A DNA stretch of 64,000 bases. Source: Promethearchaeota archaeon. Lineage in GTDB: Archaea > Asgardarchaeota > Lokiarchaeia > Sigyniarchaeales > SOKP01. A program made the translations under genes and the position numbers. The first letter of the stretch is position 1. The number at the start of each line of letters is the position of its first letter. The notes below the pieces were generated by a model that was given only the letters and a program-made list of their open reading frames with translations, was not told the origin of the DNA and made no database searches. Positions 8,713 through 17,269 of the stretch are shown in pieces. The stretch covers positions 1 to 64,000 of the forward strand of contig JAHPZI010000014.1 of assembly GCA_019058295.1 (NCBI GenBank), written 5' to 3'.

Positions 8713-9108
8713 CTATTTTCCCTCTTGTAAGTAAAAATAGATACCAACAACGATTAAAGCGAAAATCAGTATAATATCAAACAATTCGCTTCCGAAATTG
8801 ACTGCTGAACGAGTTATAATGAACAAGGTCGCAAGATTTATAATGTTTGTCATTATGAGCCAGATGATCACAAACTCCCAAAGAATTTTTATACTCTCCC
8901 ATTCTGCTCTCTTAATCATGAGTACGCCAAAGATTCCTAAAACTATTAAAAGGCCACCCCAAAGTCTCCAAAAATGTGGATCATAATTAGGGGCATCATT
9001 TAAATCAGCAAGTATCTCTGGAATAACCAAATAAAAGAATCCATAGATAAAAGCAATAATCGTATTAATTATTAAAAGTAATTTCATCCTTTTTGAGATT
9101 TCCGTCAT
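8713..9108 (-). CDS. Four-helix membrane protein, divergent relative of the tandem triplet
   Basis: 131 residues with four transmembrane helices. It shares with the three tandem genes at 9371-11058 the same length, a YGFFYLVIPE motif (Y-G-x-x-(Y/L)-x-(I/V)-x-P-E), a R-x-x-G-G-x-x-(I/V) turn at the start of helix 2, and a Trp-Glu-x-Ile step before helix 3. It is therefore probably a paralogue that diverged earlier and now points the other way. Function unknown; no charged or metal-binding residues lie within the helices. Confidence 0.6.
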   Translation of the reverse strand: MTEISKRMKLLLIINTIIAFIYGFFYLVIPEILADLNDAPNYDPHFWRLWGGLLIVLGIFGVLMIKRAEWESIKILWEFVIIWLIMTNIINLATLFIITRSAVNFGSELFDIILIFALIVVGIYFYLQEGK

Positions 9109-9197
9109 TAGGTTTATCCTCTTTTTTTTTATATTGGAGTTATATTTTTTGTTAGATATTTTACATTTATGATAAGAAAGTATTTATACATTATTGT

Positions 9198-9370
9198 CTC
9201 TAAAAAGAAACTTAAAGTTAAAACTCTCTTTTAACCGTTCAAGAAAGCCAAATTTCATACATTTTTGTTGAAAGATTTAAAACTGAATTGTTCTTATTTT
9301 TAATTTATTAACATTTACTAAAAAGTAGAAATTCTAAAAATTCAATAAAACAAAATTGGAGGGAAAAACA
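9198..9370 (+). promoter_or_regulatory. Copied promoter/leader, copy 1
   Basis: First of three near-identical 170-base upstream regions. The shared core GAAAGATTTAAAACTG (9270-9285) looks like BRE plus TATA box and begins 101 bases before the ATG, giving a 5' leader of roughly 70 bases ending in a strong GGAGGG ribosome site at 9358. Elements such as TTTAACCGTT and AAATTTCATAC lie just upstream in all copies. Confidence 0.55.
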
Positions 9371-9766
9371 ATGGCATTTGATGTTGAGAAAGAAATTAAA
9401 ATATTTTTGATTTCAGGTGTAATAGTGTTGCTTGTTTACGGTGTATGGCTTTTCATCTCCCCTGAATCTTATCGGGCCCTATTGGGTAGTAGTCGCTACT
9501 TTAATCCGGTGGGCGATAGAATGATAGGAGGAATTTTTATAGCTTGGGCGATAATTGCAATAAGATTAATTAAGATAAGTGATAACTGGGAGAAGATTGA
9601 GGAATGGATATTATTTACAGCAATAGCAGAAATTTTAATTACTATAGCTCAACTTTTGGGCATTATTTTGTATCAAATATTATCTATTGGTACCATAATA
9701 GCGATGATTATTACCATCTTTTTCGCTATAGTTGCTATTCATATTTTTATACAAAAGCGCAATTAA
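9371..9766 (+). CDS. Four-helix membrane protein, tandem copy 1
   Basis: 131 residues. It opens with MAFDVEKEIKIF, then four hydrophobic helices with the YGVWLFISPE motif after helix 1, RMIGGIFIAW in helix 2, and a WEKIEEWILF step into helix 3. It ends with a short basic IQKRN tail. A TTG 15 bases upstream is in frame, but the ATG at 9371 is the start because it follows GGAGGG by 7 bases and matches the other two copies. Family unknown; not a known transporter or channel by any visible motif. The three copies share promoter, ribosome site and terminator, so each can be expressed alone. Confidence 0.7.
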   Translation: MAFDVEKEIKIFLISGVIVLLVYGVWLFISPESYRALLGSSRYFNPVGDRMIGGIFIAWAIIAIRLIKISDNWEKIEEWILFTAIAEILITIAQLLGIILYQILSIGTIIAMIITIFFAIVAIHIFIQKRN

Positions 9767-9773
9767 AAGCAAT

Positions 9774-9808
9774 AAGGAACTACTTTAAATTAAAATCCTT
9801 TTTTTTTT
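9774..9808 (+). terminator. Conserved intrinsic terminator, copy 1
   Basis: AAGGA pairs with TCCTT across an inner CTTTAA-A-TTAAAA stem, followed by a long T run. The same element follows copies 2 and 3. Confidence 0.55.
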
Positions 9809-9863
9809 CTTAATATTTTATTGAGACGACAGCAAAAAGAGATTAATTTATTTATTATTATCC

Positions 9864-10036
9864 CTAGAAAGAGAATTACGGTCTAAAATCTCTTTTAGCA
9901 GTTCAAAAGAGCTAAATTTCATACAATTTTGTTGAAAGATTTAAAACTGATCTTATTTATTATATACTTACTTTTAACAAAAAAGTAGAAATTCAAAAAA
10001 TTCAATAAAAAAAACAATATTTGGAGGGAAAAAACA
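9864..10036 (+). promoter_or_regulatory. Copied promoter/leader, copy 2
   Basis: Second copy. The GAAAGATTTAAAACTG core is at 9934-9949, 103 bases before the ATG, and GGAGGG lies just before the start. It differs from copy 1 by scattered substitutions and small indels. Confidence 0.55.
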
Positions 10037-10432
10037 ATGGCGTTTGATGTTGAGAAAGAAATTAAAATATTTTGGATTGTGGGTGTAATAGTGTTGCTCG
10101 TTTACGGCGCATGGCTTTTCATCTCCCCTGAATCTTATTATGCAGTATTTGGTGCTCGCGGCGAGATTGCTACATTTGCTGCTAGATCAGTAGGAGGAAT
10201 TTATATAGCTTGGGGAATAATTGCAATAATATTATTCAAGAAACTTGATAACTGGGAGAAAATTGAGGAGTGGATTTTATTCGCAGTACTGGAACAAATT
10301 TTAATTTTTATCGCTGTAATTATTGATATTGTTATCAATAAGATATTAGGACTTCATGGCATAATGCTTATAATTATTAATATCTTTTTCGTTGTACTAG
10401 GTAGTCATATTTTAATACAAAAGCGCAAATAA
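10037..10432 (+). CDS. Four-helix membrane protein, tandem copy 2
   Basis: 131 residues, clearly paralogous to copies 1 and 3: the same MAFDVEKEIKIFW opening, YGAWLFISPES motif, R-x-x-GGIYIAWG turn, FKKLDNWEKIEEW step and basic IQKRK end. The most variable part is the loop between helices 1 and 2 (residues 37-50), where this copy has VFGARGEIATFAA in place of LLGSSRYFNPVGD. That loop probably faces outward or holds a specificity site, since it is the part that changes while the helices are kept. Function unknown. Confidence 0.7.
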   Translation: MAFDVEKEIKIFWIVGVIVLLVYGAWLFISPESYYAVFGARGEIATFAARSVGGIYIAWGIIAIILFKKLDNWEKIEEWILFAVLEQILIFIAVIIDIVINKILGLHGIMLIIINIFFVVLGSHILIQKRK

Positions 10433-10440
10433 AAGTATAT

Positions 10441-10475
10441 AAGGAACTATTTTAAATTAAAATCCTTTTTTTTTT
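10441..10475 (+). terminator. Conserved intrinsic terminator, copy 2
   Basis: AAGGA ... ATTTTAA-A-TTAAAAT CCTT hairpin (inner stem is a perfect 7+7 repeat), then about ten T. The best-formed of the three copies. Confidence 0.6.
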
Positions 10476-10489
10476 TATTTATTATTCTC

Positions 10490-10662
10490 TCTAAAAAGAA
10501 AATTACTGTTAAAACTCGCTTTTAACCGTTTAAGAAAAGCAAATTTCATACAATTTTGTTGAAAGATTTAAAACTGAACTGTTCTTATTTATTATTTACT
10601 TACTTTTAACAAAAAAGTGAAATTCGAAAACTTCAAAAAAAAAAATATTTGGAGGGAAAATA
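10490..10662 (+). promoter_or_regulatory. Copied promoter/leader, copy 3
   Basis: Third copy. The GAAAGATTTAAAACTG core is at 10561-10576, 102 bases before the ATG, with GGAGGG just before the start. Confidence 0.55.
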
Positions 10663-11058
10663 ATGGCATTTGATGTTGAAAAAGAACTTAAAATATTTTG
10701 GATTGCAGCTATAATAGTGTTGATCTTTTACGGCGCTTGGCTTTTTATTTCTTATGAGACTTATAATGCAATAATGGATGCTGGACAAAACTTTTCTCCG
10801 GTTCTTGGTAGAATAATAGGAGGAATGTTTATAGCTTGGTTAGTAATTCTGATAATGTTGTTTAAGAAATTAGATAACTGGGAGACGATTGAGGGATGGG
10901 TGTTATTTGCAGTAATGGTAAATATTTTAATTTTAATTGCTTTTATTCTTGGTATTGTTATGTATGGGATATTAACTATGGGTGTCATAATAGCAATGAT
11001 TGTGAATATCTTTTTCGCTGTAGTAGGTATTCATATTTGGATACAAAAGCGCGAATAA
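10663..11058 (+). CDS. Four-helix membrane protein, tandem copy 3
   Basis: 131 residues, third tandem copy: MAFDVEKELKIFW, YGAWLFISYE (the Pro of the ISPE motif is Tyr here), RIIGGMFIAW, FKKLDNWETIEGW, and a basic IQKRE end. The variable loop between helices 1 and 2 again differs (IMDAGQNFSPVLG). Function unknown. The gene is followed by the third copy of the shared terminator. Confidence 0.7.
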   Translation: MAFDVEKELKIFWIAAIIVLIFYGAWLFISYETYNAIMDAGQNFSPVLGRIIGGMFIAWLVILIMLFKKLDNWETIEGWVLFAVMVNILILIAFILGIVMYGILTMGVIIAMIVNIFFAVVGIHIWIQKRE

Positions 11059-11066
11059 AAGTAAAT

Positions 11067-11105
11067 AAGGAACTTTTTTAAATTAAAATCCTTTTCTTTT
11101 TTTTT
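11067..11105 (+). terminator. Conserved intrinsic terminator, copy 3
   Basis: The same AAGGA ... TTTAA-A-TTAAA ... TCCTT element, with the T tract broken by one C. Confidence 0.5.
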
Positions 11106-11221
11106 AATTTTTTATTGGGATGTTAAATAGAATTATCACAAATTTTTCTCACTCATTTAATAGATTGATTTAAAATATAATATAAATAAAATAACTTAGA
11201 AACAAAATAGAAGTCTTAAAA

Positions 11222-12757
11222 ATGACAAAAGTAAGAGTATTTGATGGTGCCGAGACAATAGGTGGGAACAAGATTTACGTAGAAGAAAACGGAAAGGGTG
11301 TTTTTCTTGATTTTGGCATGAATTTTGCAAAGTATAAAGTGTATTATCAGGAATTTTTATTCGATCGAAGCGCCAGAGGGATTTACGATCATATTTCTCT
11401 TGAATTAATCCCTCGGGTCAATATTTATCGTAAAGATTTAATCCCTTCGGATCTCGATATATCCATATTTCCCTCGTTGAATGTAGAAGCGGTCTTACTT
11501 AGCCATGCGCATATGGATCATTTTGGAAATATGGGCTTACTTGACGAAAATATTCCAATAATCGCATCGCCCTCCACATTAATGTTACTAAAAGCGATTT
11601 TGGACTCTTCATCAGCTAAACTTGGTTCGGATGTTGCTTATTTTTCAGAAAGATTGGCAGACGGCAAGGACGAGAGAGTTTTAAACGCAGATCGAAGAAA
11701 AGAAAGTAAATATATAGGTCGAAATTTTATTTGTACAAAAGGTTTTTCAGAACCTTTTAAAGAATTTTTATTGACAAGTGTTAAAAAAAGAAAACAAATA
11801 GATGCAGGGCACATTTGCACGATTGATGATTGCTCAACTCCCTTTGAAATTAAAGCTTTTGAAGTAGATCATTCTATATATGGATCCACGGCTTATATTT
11901 TAGAGGGTGATTCGACAATTGCTTACACAGGTGATTTTCGCCTTCACGGCAAGAGAGCAGAAAAGAGTAGAAAGTTTATTAATGAAGCGAAAAATGCTTC
12001 CATTCTAATAATTGAGGGTACGAGGACATCGAGAAAAGATATAAACGAGTCCGAAAAAATAGTTTTTAGAAATTGTCTAGAGGCTGTTGAGGAATCTAAA
12101 GGGCTTGTAATTGCTGATTTCTCTGCCAGAAACTTTGAGCGGCTGGAGACTTTTAAAGAAATAGCTAGTAAGGTCGGGAGAACGTTAATCATATCGGCAA
12201 AAGATGCTTATTTGCTAAAAGCGCTTGAAAAGGCAGATGGAATTGATAGGACAAAAGACGTATTGATTTATAAAGAATTAAAAGCAGTTAGATATAATTG
12301 GGAGAAGGAATTCCTTAAAAAGGAAATTGGGGAGACAGCTTATATCGACCCGACAAGAATATCCAGCGAACCAGATAATTATCTACTCTGTTTTTCTCTT
12401 TATGATATGAAGCACTTATTAGACATTCGGCCAGAAGATGGGACTTACGTATATTCTTCAAGCGAAGCTTTTGAAGAGGAGTCAGAGTATGATTTCATTC
12501 GATTAAATAAATGGCTTGAGGCTTTTAAGTTCAAGATTTACGGATACGAAATCTTAGAGCAAGAGGGACGAGAAAAACCAAACTTTATTAAAGGTTACCA
12601 CGCTTCAGGGCACGTTTCTCAAAATGAAATTAGATGGGCGATCGAAACGATTGATCCGGACGTTATAATTCCAGTTCATACACAAAATCCTGAGTGGTTT
12701 GCTAATAATTTTTATAATACCGTTCTTTTAAAAGATGGTCAAACTCATACAATATGA
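11222..12757 (+). CDS. Metallo-beta-lactamase fold protein, RNase J/beta-CASP-like nuclease family
   Basis: 511 residues. The MBL core shows SHAHMDHFGNMG near residue 96 (the H-x-H-x-D-H zinc motif), a later VDHSIYGS His, YTGDFRLHG with the bridging Asp, and a C-terminal HASGHVSQNEI and IPVHTQNPEW (third and fourth motif His). Between them is an insert with SARNFERLETF and later YSSSEAFEEE, typical of beta-CASP RNases. The family processes RNA by endo- and 5'-exonuclease activity in the cytoplasm. Unlike usual archaeal RNase J (about 450), it has an extra N-terminal stretch (a YYQEFLFDRSARG insert near residue 42) seen in a distinct RNase J-like clade. The ATG follows an A-rich leader with no clear ribosome site. 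Confidence 0.75.
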   Translation: MTKVRVFDGAETIGGNKIYVEENGKGVFLDFGMNFAKYKVYYQEFLFDRSARGIYDHISLELIPRVNIYRKDLIPSDLDISIFPSLNVEAVLLSHAHMDHFGNMGLLDENIPIIASPSTLMLLKAILDSSSAKLGSDVAYFSERLADGKDERVLNADRRKESKYIGRNFICTKGFSEPFKEFLLTSVKKRKQIDAGHICTIDDCSTPFEIKAFEVDHSIYGSTAYILEGDSTIAYTGDFRLHGKRAEKSRKFINEAKNASILIIEGTRTSRKDINESEKIVFRNCLEAVEESKGLVIADFSARNFERLETFKEIASKVGRTLIISAKDAYLLKALEKADGIDRTKDVLIYKELKAVRYNWEKEFLKKEIGETAYIDPTRISSEPDNYLLCFSLYDMKHLLDIRPEDGTYVYSSSEAFEEESEYDFIRLNKWLEAFKFKIYGYEILEQEGREKPNFIKGYHASGHVSQNEIRWAIETIDPDVIIPVHTQNPEWFANNFYNTVLLKDGQTHTI

Positions 12758-12925
12758 ATTTTTAACTGTAATTTAATAATTTTTTAAACTCTTTTAAGTT
12801 TAAATATTAAGATAAATATAATTTTTAAGAAAACAAATAAATCCTAATCAAAGATTATTTTTTTTCTTTATATTGATTGGATGTATCTCATAATAAGAAG
12901 AATTAACTAAATTAGGAATGAAAAG

Positions 12926-14671
12926 ATGATAATAAAAATAAACTCAATTGAGAGCACTATAGAAATTTTTTATGAAAAATATGTACATCTTCATGGATTC
13001 ATAAAGCTTGAAGCTGAAAGTGACGATAAAGAATATAGAATAATAATTCAAATCTTAAACGAGCAAACCATTATTGATTACGTGTTAACTCGTCAAAAAT
13101 TAAAAAATGTAAGGATGACAGATTATATAAAAGCTGAATTAGAGACTGAGCTTCAATATGTGATACAAGGGCGACCGATTATTTGTACTGAAATTGATAA
13201 AAAAACTAAGAAGGAAACGCATAAAACTCTAAATGTATTTTTCTTTATTGAAGATCTAATGGAAAAGGAAGTTTTAAAGCCCCATTCAATGAAGATATCA
13301 GAGATTCAAAAGGATAGAGCAATCTATTTGGAAAATATTTTTACTCCAGACGGGATATATATGGGAGATTTAGCATCAGAATCGAATGTAAAAGTTTTCT
13401 TTCCTTTGAAATATTTAATGTATCATTTCTTTATTGCGGGTGCAACAGGTCAGGGAAAATCCAACTTAAATCAAGTTTTTATTGATGGCTTACTTCAACA
13501 TAACGCAAACGTAATAATGAATGGAAAGGGGACAAAAGTTTCTATGCTCGCAATTGATATGCATGATGAATATGCATTAGGTTGTAATAATTATGGATTA
13601 TACCATATAATTAAAACATTGGATGTGAGCGCTGTTAAAAAATTAATTGGTAAATGGTTTTATCTCTATCCAAATAAAGGGCTCCCTCCTACAGAAGTAA
13701 AAAGTATGGCAGAACCATGCATAATTAATTATCAAGAGATAAAGCCCCAAGATCTCTTTGCTACGGGCTCATTCAACGAACTACAAGCTGGAGCTATACA
13801 TTCTGCTTATCATGATAATCCAAATGATTATATTGATAATCTATTAGATGACACTTATTTCCCACCAGGAAATCATGATCCTAAAACAATTTCAGCTATT
13901 AGAAGACGTCTTAACTGGTTGGAATATTCAGATATATTTCAATCAAATGCAAGTAGCAAACTACCATCGATTATTAAGAAGTTAGAAAAAGGAGGAATTA
14001 TCATATTTAATGTCTCGCTATTAAGAGATTTAGAGCAATTTTTATTTAATAGTGTATTAGCAAGGACTTTATTTGATATCCGTAAGACTTTAAAATCATC
14101 AACTGATTATTCTACTTTTGAGACAAAACTGGGTAAAGCGCTTCCTCAAAATTTCTTTGATAATTACAAGGCTAATTTGAAAAAGTTATATATTTCATCT
14201 GGAACAAATATAAAAGATCCCTATGATATGCCTATTATTATCTTTACAATAGAAGAAGCCCCTAGTATATTACGGCCAGAAATAATGAAATTTAGTAACG
14301 TATTCAAGGATATATCACGGCAAGGTAGAAAATTTAACTTAGGATTAGAAGTAATTTCACAGCAATATACTCCAATAGACGATACAATAATATCGAATAT
14401 GAATACTGTAGTGAATTTACCTTTAAGATCAGAAAAGGAAAAATCAGCAGCGTCAAAGATATTAGGGGGAGGGATTCAATATAGCGATATTGAATCTTTA
14501 ACAGGCACGAGGGGTATTGCTTTAATTTCTGGAATATGGTTAACCAACTTCCAAAAATTAAGAATTCCGTTATATGATGATTACTTTAAAGAAGTTTCAG
14601 AAAAATATTATATTGAATTTTCAAAAAAAATGAAATCACAAACATCAACTCCCCCAACAGGTCTCCCTTAA
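12926..14671 (+). CDS. herA: HerA-like DNA translocase ATPase
   Basis: 581 residues. The N-terminal about 165 residues correspond to the HAS-barrel region (less well matched). Walker A GATGQGKSN is at 172-180 and Walker B AIDMHDEY near 209-216. A later QGRKFNLGLEVISQQY stretch matches the sensor/arginine region of HerA. HerA forms a hexamer that pumps DNA and works with NurA to make 3' single strands after Mre11-Rad50 opens a break. Here it is the first gene of a HerA-NurA-Mre11-Rad50 run on one strand. It is somewhat longer than typical archaeal HerA (about 500). HerA-type ATPases also serve in defence, so the neighbouring TIR gene matters. Confidence 0.85.
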   Translation: MIIKINSIESTIEIFYEKYVHLHGFIKLEAESDDKEYRIIIQILNEQTIIDYVLTRQKLKNVRMTDYIKAELETELQYVIQGRPIICTEIDKKTKKETHKTLNVFFFIEDLMEKEVLKPHSMKISEIQKDRAIYLENIFTPDGIYMGDLASESNVKVFFPLKYLMYHFFIAGATGQGKSNLNQVFIDGLLQHNANVIMNGKGTKVSMLAIDMHDEYALGCNNYGLYHIIKTLDVSAVKKLIGKWFYLYPNKGLPPTEVKSMAEPCIINYQEIKPQDLFATGSFNELQAGAIHSAYHDNPNDYIDNLLDDTYFPPGNHDPKTISAIRRRLNWLEYSDIFQSNASSKLPSIIKKLEKGGIIIFNVSLLRDLEQFLFNSVLARTLFDIRKTLKSSTDYSTFETKLGKALPQNFFDNYKANLKKLYISSGTNIKDPYDMPIIIFTIEEAPSILRPEIMKFSNVFKDISRQGRKFNLGLEVISQQYTPIDDTIISNMNTVVNLPLRSEKEKSAASKILGGGIQYSDIESLTGTRGIALISGIWLTNFQKLRIPLYDDYFKEVSEKYYIEFSKKMKSQTSTPPTGLP

Positions 14672-14705
14672 TCAACTTTTTATTAATAATATACGAGGTG
14701 TATAA

Positions 14706-15908
14706 AAAATCTCTTTTGACTTTGAATTAATCTCACTAGACAATTCTATTGAAAACAGACCAGAACGATCAATAGATCAAGAAATTAAACAATTCAAGGA
14801 ATATATAAAAGAGAGAAGGATTAAATGGACGGAAGAGGAAAAAATCGAATTAGAAACGGATAAATTTGATAGTGATGAAACTCTCAAAAACACTAATGCT
14901 CATTTTAGTGAAATGATTTATGAGATTATTGAAAATGAATTGCCCGATTATATAAATAAAGAATATAAGATTATTGGATTTGATGAAAGTTCAAATACTT
15001 TAAGTGGAACTTATGCCAGATTAGCCTCCTTCAAATTTGGTGAAGGTCAAGTTATACTTAAAGATGGAAAATATAAGATAGAAAAAATAATGTATCGACC
15101 TATCAGTAGTTATATAGAAGATAATGAACACAAGCTTATCGTTTATAAGACAGTAATAGAGAATTTTGTGAAAACCGTTAAAAGAGACTTTTATACTGGT
15201 AGTCTAAAAGGGAAAATTGATGACTTGGAAGATTGGTATGAAAATACCTATAAAAAAAAAATAGATGATCATATTAAAGGGCATGATTTTTATTATCCCT
15301 CATTAGGACATGTAGTTGATAGAATTAGAACTGCAGATGAAATTTTAAAATCGTTGATTAGAATTAAAGAAGAGAGCAATTGGGGTAAAAATAAAAATGT
15401 TATTTTTCTTGGAGATGGGATTCAGATGTTTCGACAACATATTTTTCCACCCTCATCTTTCATAGAATTTTTTTATAGATTCATTGTTGATTATGATATT
15501 AAATATTATAGTTTCTCCAAGACTTGCAGATTAAGAGATGCTCAAGGTAATTTTATTTTACCAATTTGGTCAGAAATTTTAAAAACTAAAAGATTTTTAG
15601 TGGAATTACCAGATCTATCAGTTTATACTAAAAGTAAAGCCTATATAACAAGATTACAGGAAGAAAGTTCAGCATTAAGATTTGATATTCCAGATTACTT
15701 GGATACAAAAGATGCAAGTTATATTTTAAAAAATTTAATTCCATACTCCCCAAGAGGATATCCATTATGTCTAATTGGTGCTCATGAGGCAAGTACATTA
15801 TTGGTTTCAGAATATAATAAATTAGAGAGTAAATTTATGGAATTAAAATTTGATCCAAAAATTAAAAGATATACTGAATCTTGGAGGCATAAAGTGCTTG
15901 GTGAATAA
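14706..15908 (+). CDS. nurA: NurA-like 5'-3' nuclease, real start probably upstream of the first ATG
   Basis: From the first in-frame ATG (14913) the protein is 331 residues, with the first metal Asp at residue 24 (IIGFDESS) and a later FLGDGIQMF strand, both as in the NurA RNase H-like fold. The frame is open for another 69 codons upstream (back to 14706) and reads as ordinary coding sequence (KEYIKERRIKWTEEEK), but it has no ATG, GTG or TTG. NurA proteins usually have 50-80 residues before the first Asp, so the extension is probably real. A GTG at 14698 would join this frame if one A were added to the A run at 14704-14709. Either a rare start codon or a one-base error is likely. Confidence 0.7.
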   Translation, partial: KISFDFELISLDNSIENRPERSIDQEIKQFKEYIKERRIKWTEEEKIELETDKFDSDETLKNTNAHFSEMIYEIIENELPDYINKEYKIIGFDESSNTLSGTYARLASFKFGEGQVILKDGKYKIEKIMYRPISSYIEDNEHKLIVYKTVIENFVKTVKRDFYTGSLKGKIDDLEDWYENTYKKKIDDHIKGHDFYYPSLGHVVDRIRTADEILKSLIRIKEESNWGKNKNVIFLGDGIQMFRQHIFPPSSFIEFFYRFIVDYDIKYYSFSKTCRLRDAQGNFILPIWSEILKTKRFLVELPDLSVYTKSKAYITRLQEESSALRFDIPDYLDTKDASYILKNLIPYSPRGYPLCLIGAHEASTLLVSEYNKLESKFMELKFDPKIKRYTESWRHKVLGE

Positions 15909-15953
15909 TAGATAATTATGAATTTTATAGTTTTATGAAAAGGAGTATAAATT

Positions 15954-17261
15954 ATGGTTAAAATTATTCATATGGCAGATACCCATTTAGGATATAGAGA
16001 AGGAAGAGGTACTATAAATAAATGGGCTATACCGAATTATTCAAAACCTTACGAACAAGAAATTTATGATGCATTTTTAAAAGTTATAGATGATGTCTCT
16101 AAACTAAAGGATGTAGATTTCTTGGTCCACTGTGGAGATATGTTTCATTTACCTAGTGTTAATAGATCATATCCCCCTCCAGAACCCGCAAGACGAGTTT
16201 TAAAAACTGCATTAGATACTTTCTTTAAAAATTCAAATAATAAAGTACCTTTTATCTATGTTGAAGGAAATCATGGTGTGTTTAAAGTATATGAATATAC
16301 CCCGTTTGAATCACATATTAGCAAAGAAAAATATCCTAATCTCTATTATTACAAAGATCGAGATTTAATAGAAGCAATAAAAACGAATAACCCTTTAAAA
16401 CTTGAATTTAATGAAAAAAAAGTTTGTTTTTATTTATTTCCTTATTTTGAATTTAAAAGCCATGCTGAGTATAAGAATGCTTACAATAATTGGATAATTA
16501 ATCAAAAACCTGATGATAATGATTATATTAATATTGCAATTGCTCATGGGTCTAAATTAGATGAAACGCTACACAAAAAAGTAAGCTCAGATGATTTTGG
16601 ATATGACTATATTGCTCTAGGACATGAACACGGGTTAAAATCAGAATCAAGAACTCATTATTACGCTGGATGTTTATTGCCCATGAATTTTAAAGAAATA
16701 ACTGAAACTCAGGGATATTTAATTATAAATATTGAAGAGAAAACGAGAAAATTAAAGGTTGAAAAAGTTTTTACTGATAAAATGTTAACAAGACCGTTTG
16801 AAATAATTTCTATTAATATTTCTCCTCAAGAAAGCTCAGAAGAATTAAGAAATAATGTGAATAAAGAATTAATTAACTATATTTCTAAGGATGGATTTGA
16901 CCCTAAAACATCAGCAAGATTAAAAATGAATTTTACTGGAGAATTGACATTCGAAAAACTCTGGCAAATAAATGATTTAATGGTAAAACTTAGAAGGGAA
17001 TGCTTTTCTCAAACAGATAAATATAATATATTGCAATTAATCTGGCAAGTTTCTGATATTTCCGAAACAATTGAGGATGACATTAGTCCTGGAATTATTG
17101 AGGATTATATTTTGGAAAAACCAGAAGAAGAATTTAATAATTTTGTTAAAGAGAAATTGACAGAGGAAAGCACACAGTTCAACGTTGAAAAGCTAACTCA
17201 ATTTGGATTGAGTGCGATAAAAAGCGCTTTAAGAATAATGGATAAAGAAGAGGAGGTTTAA
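15954..17261 (+). CDS. mre11: Mre11-like DNA repair exonuclease
   Basis: 435 residues. All metallophosphatase motifs are visible: MADTHLG (Asp9, His11), CGDMFH at 60-65, GNH at 105-107, AHG at 197-199 and GHEHG at 223-227. With Rad50 it trims and opens DNA ends. Oddities are a long insert of about 40 residues between the second and third motifs, and Gly108 after GNH where most family members have Asp or Glu. The C-terminal about 100 residues (FNNFVKEKL) should bind the base of the Rad50 coils. It is 8 bases upstream of the Rad50 start, so the two are co-translated. Confidence 0.85.
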   Translation: MVKIIHMADTHLGYREGRGTINKWAIPNYSKPYEQEIYDAFLKVIDDVSKLKDVDFLVHCGDMFHLPSVNRSYPPPEPARRVLKTALDTFFKNSNNKVPFIYVEGNHGVFKVYEYTPFESHISKEKYPNLYYYKDRDLIEAIKTNNPLKLEFNEKKVCFYLFPYFEFKSHAEYKNAYNNWIINQKPDDNDYINIAIAHGSKLDETLHKKVSSDDFGYDYIALGHEHGLKSESRTHYYAGCLLPMNFKEITETQGYLIINIEEKTRKLKVEKVFTDKMLTRPFEIISINISPQESSEELRNNVNKELINYISKDGFDPKTSARLKMNFTGELTFEKLWQINDLMVKLRRECFSQTDKYNILQLIWQVSDISETIEDDISPGIIEDYILEKPEEEFNNFVKEKLTEESTQFNVEKLTQFGLSAIKSALRIMDKEEEV

Positions 17262-17269
17262 TTAAAGCT

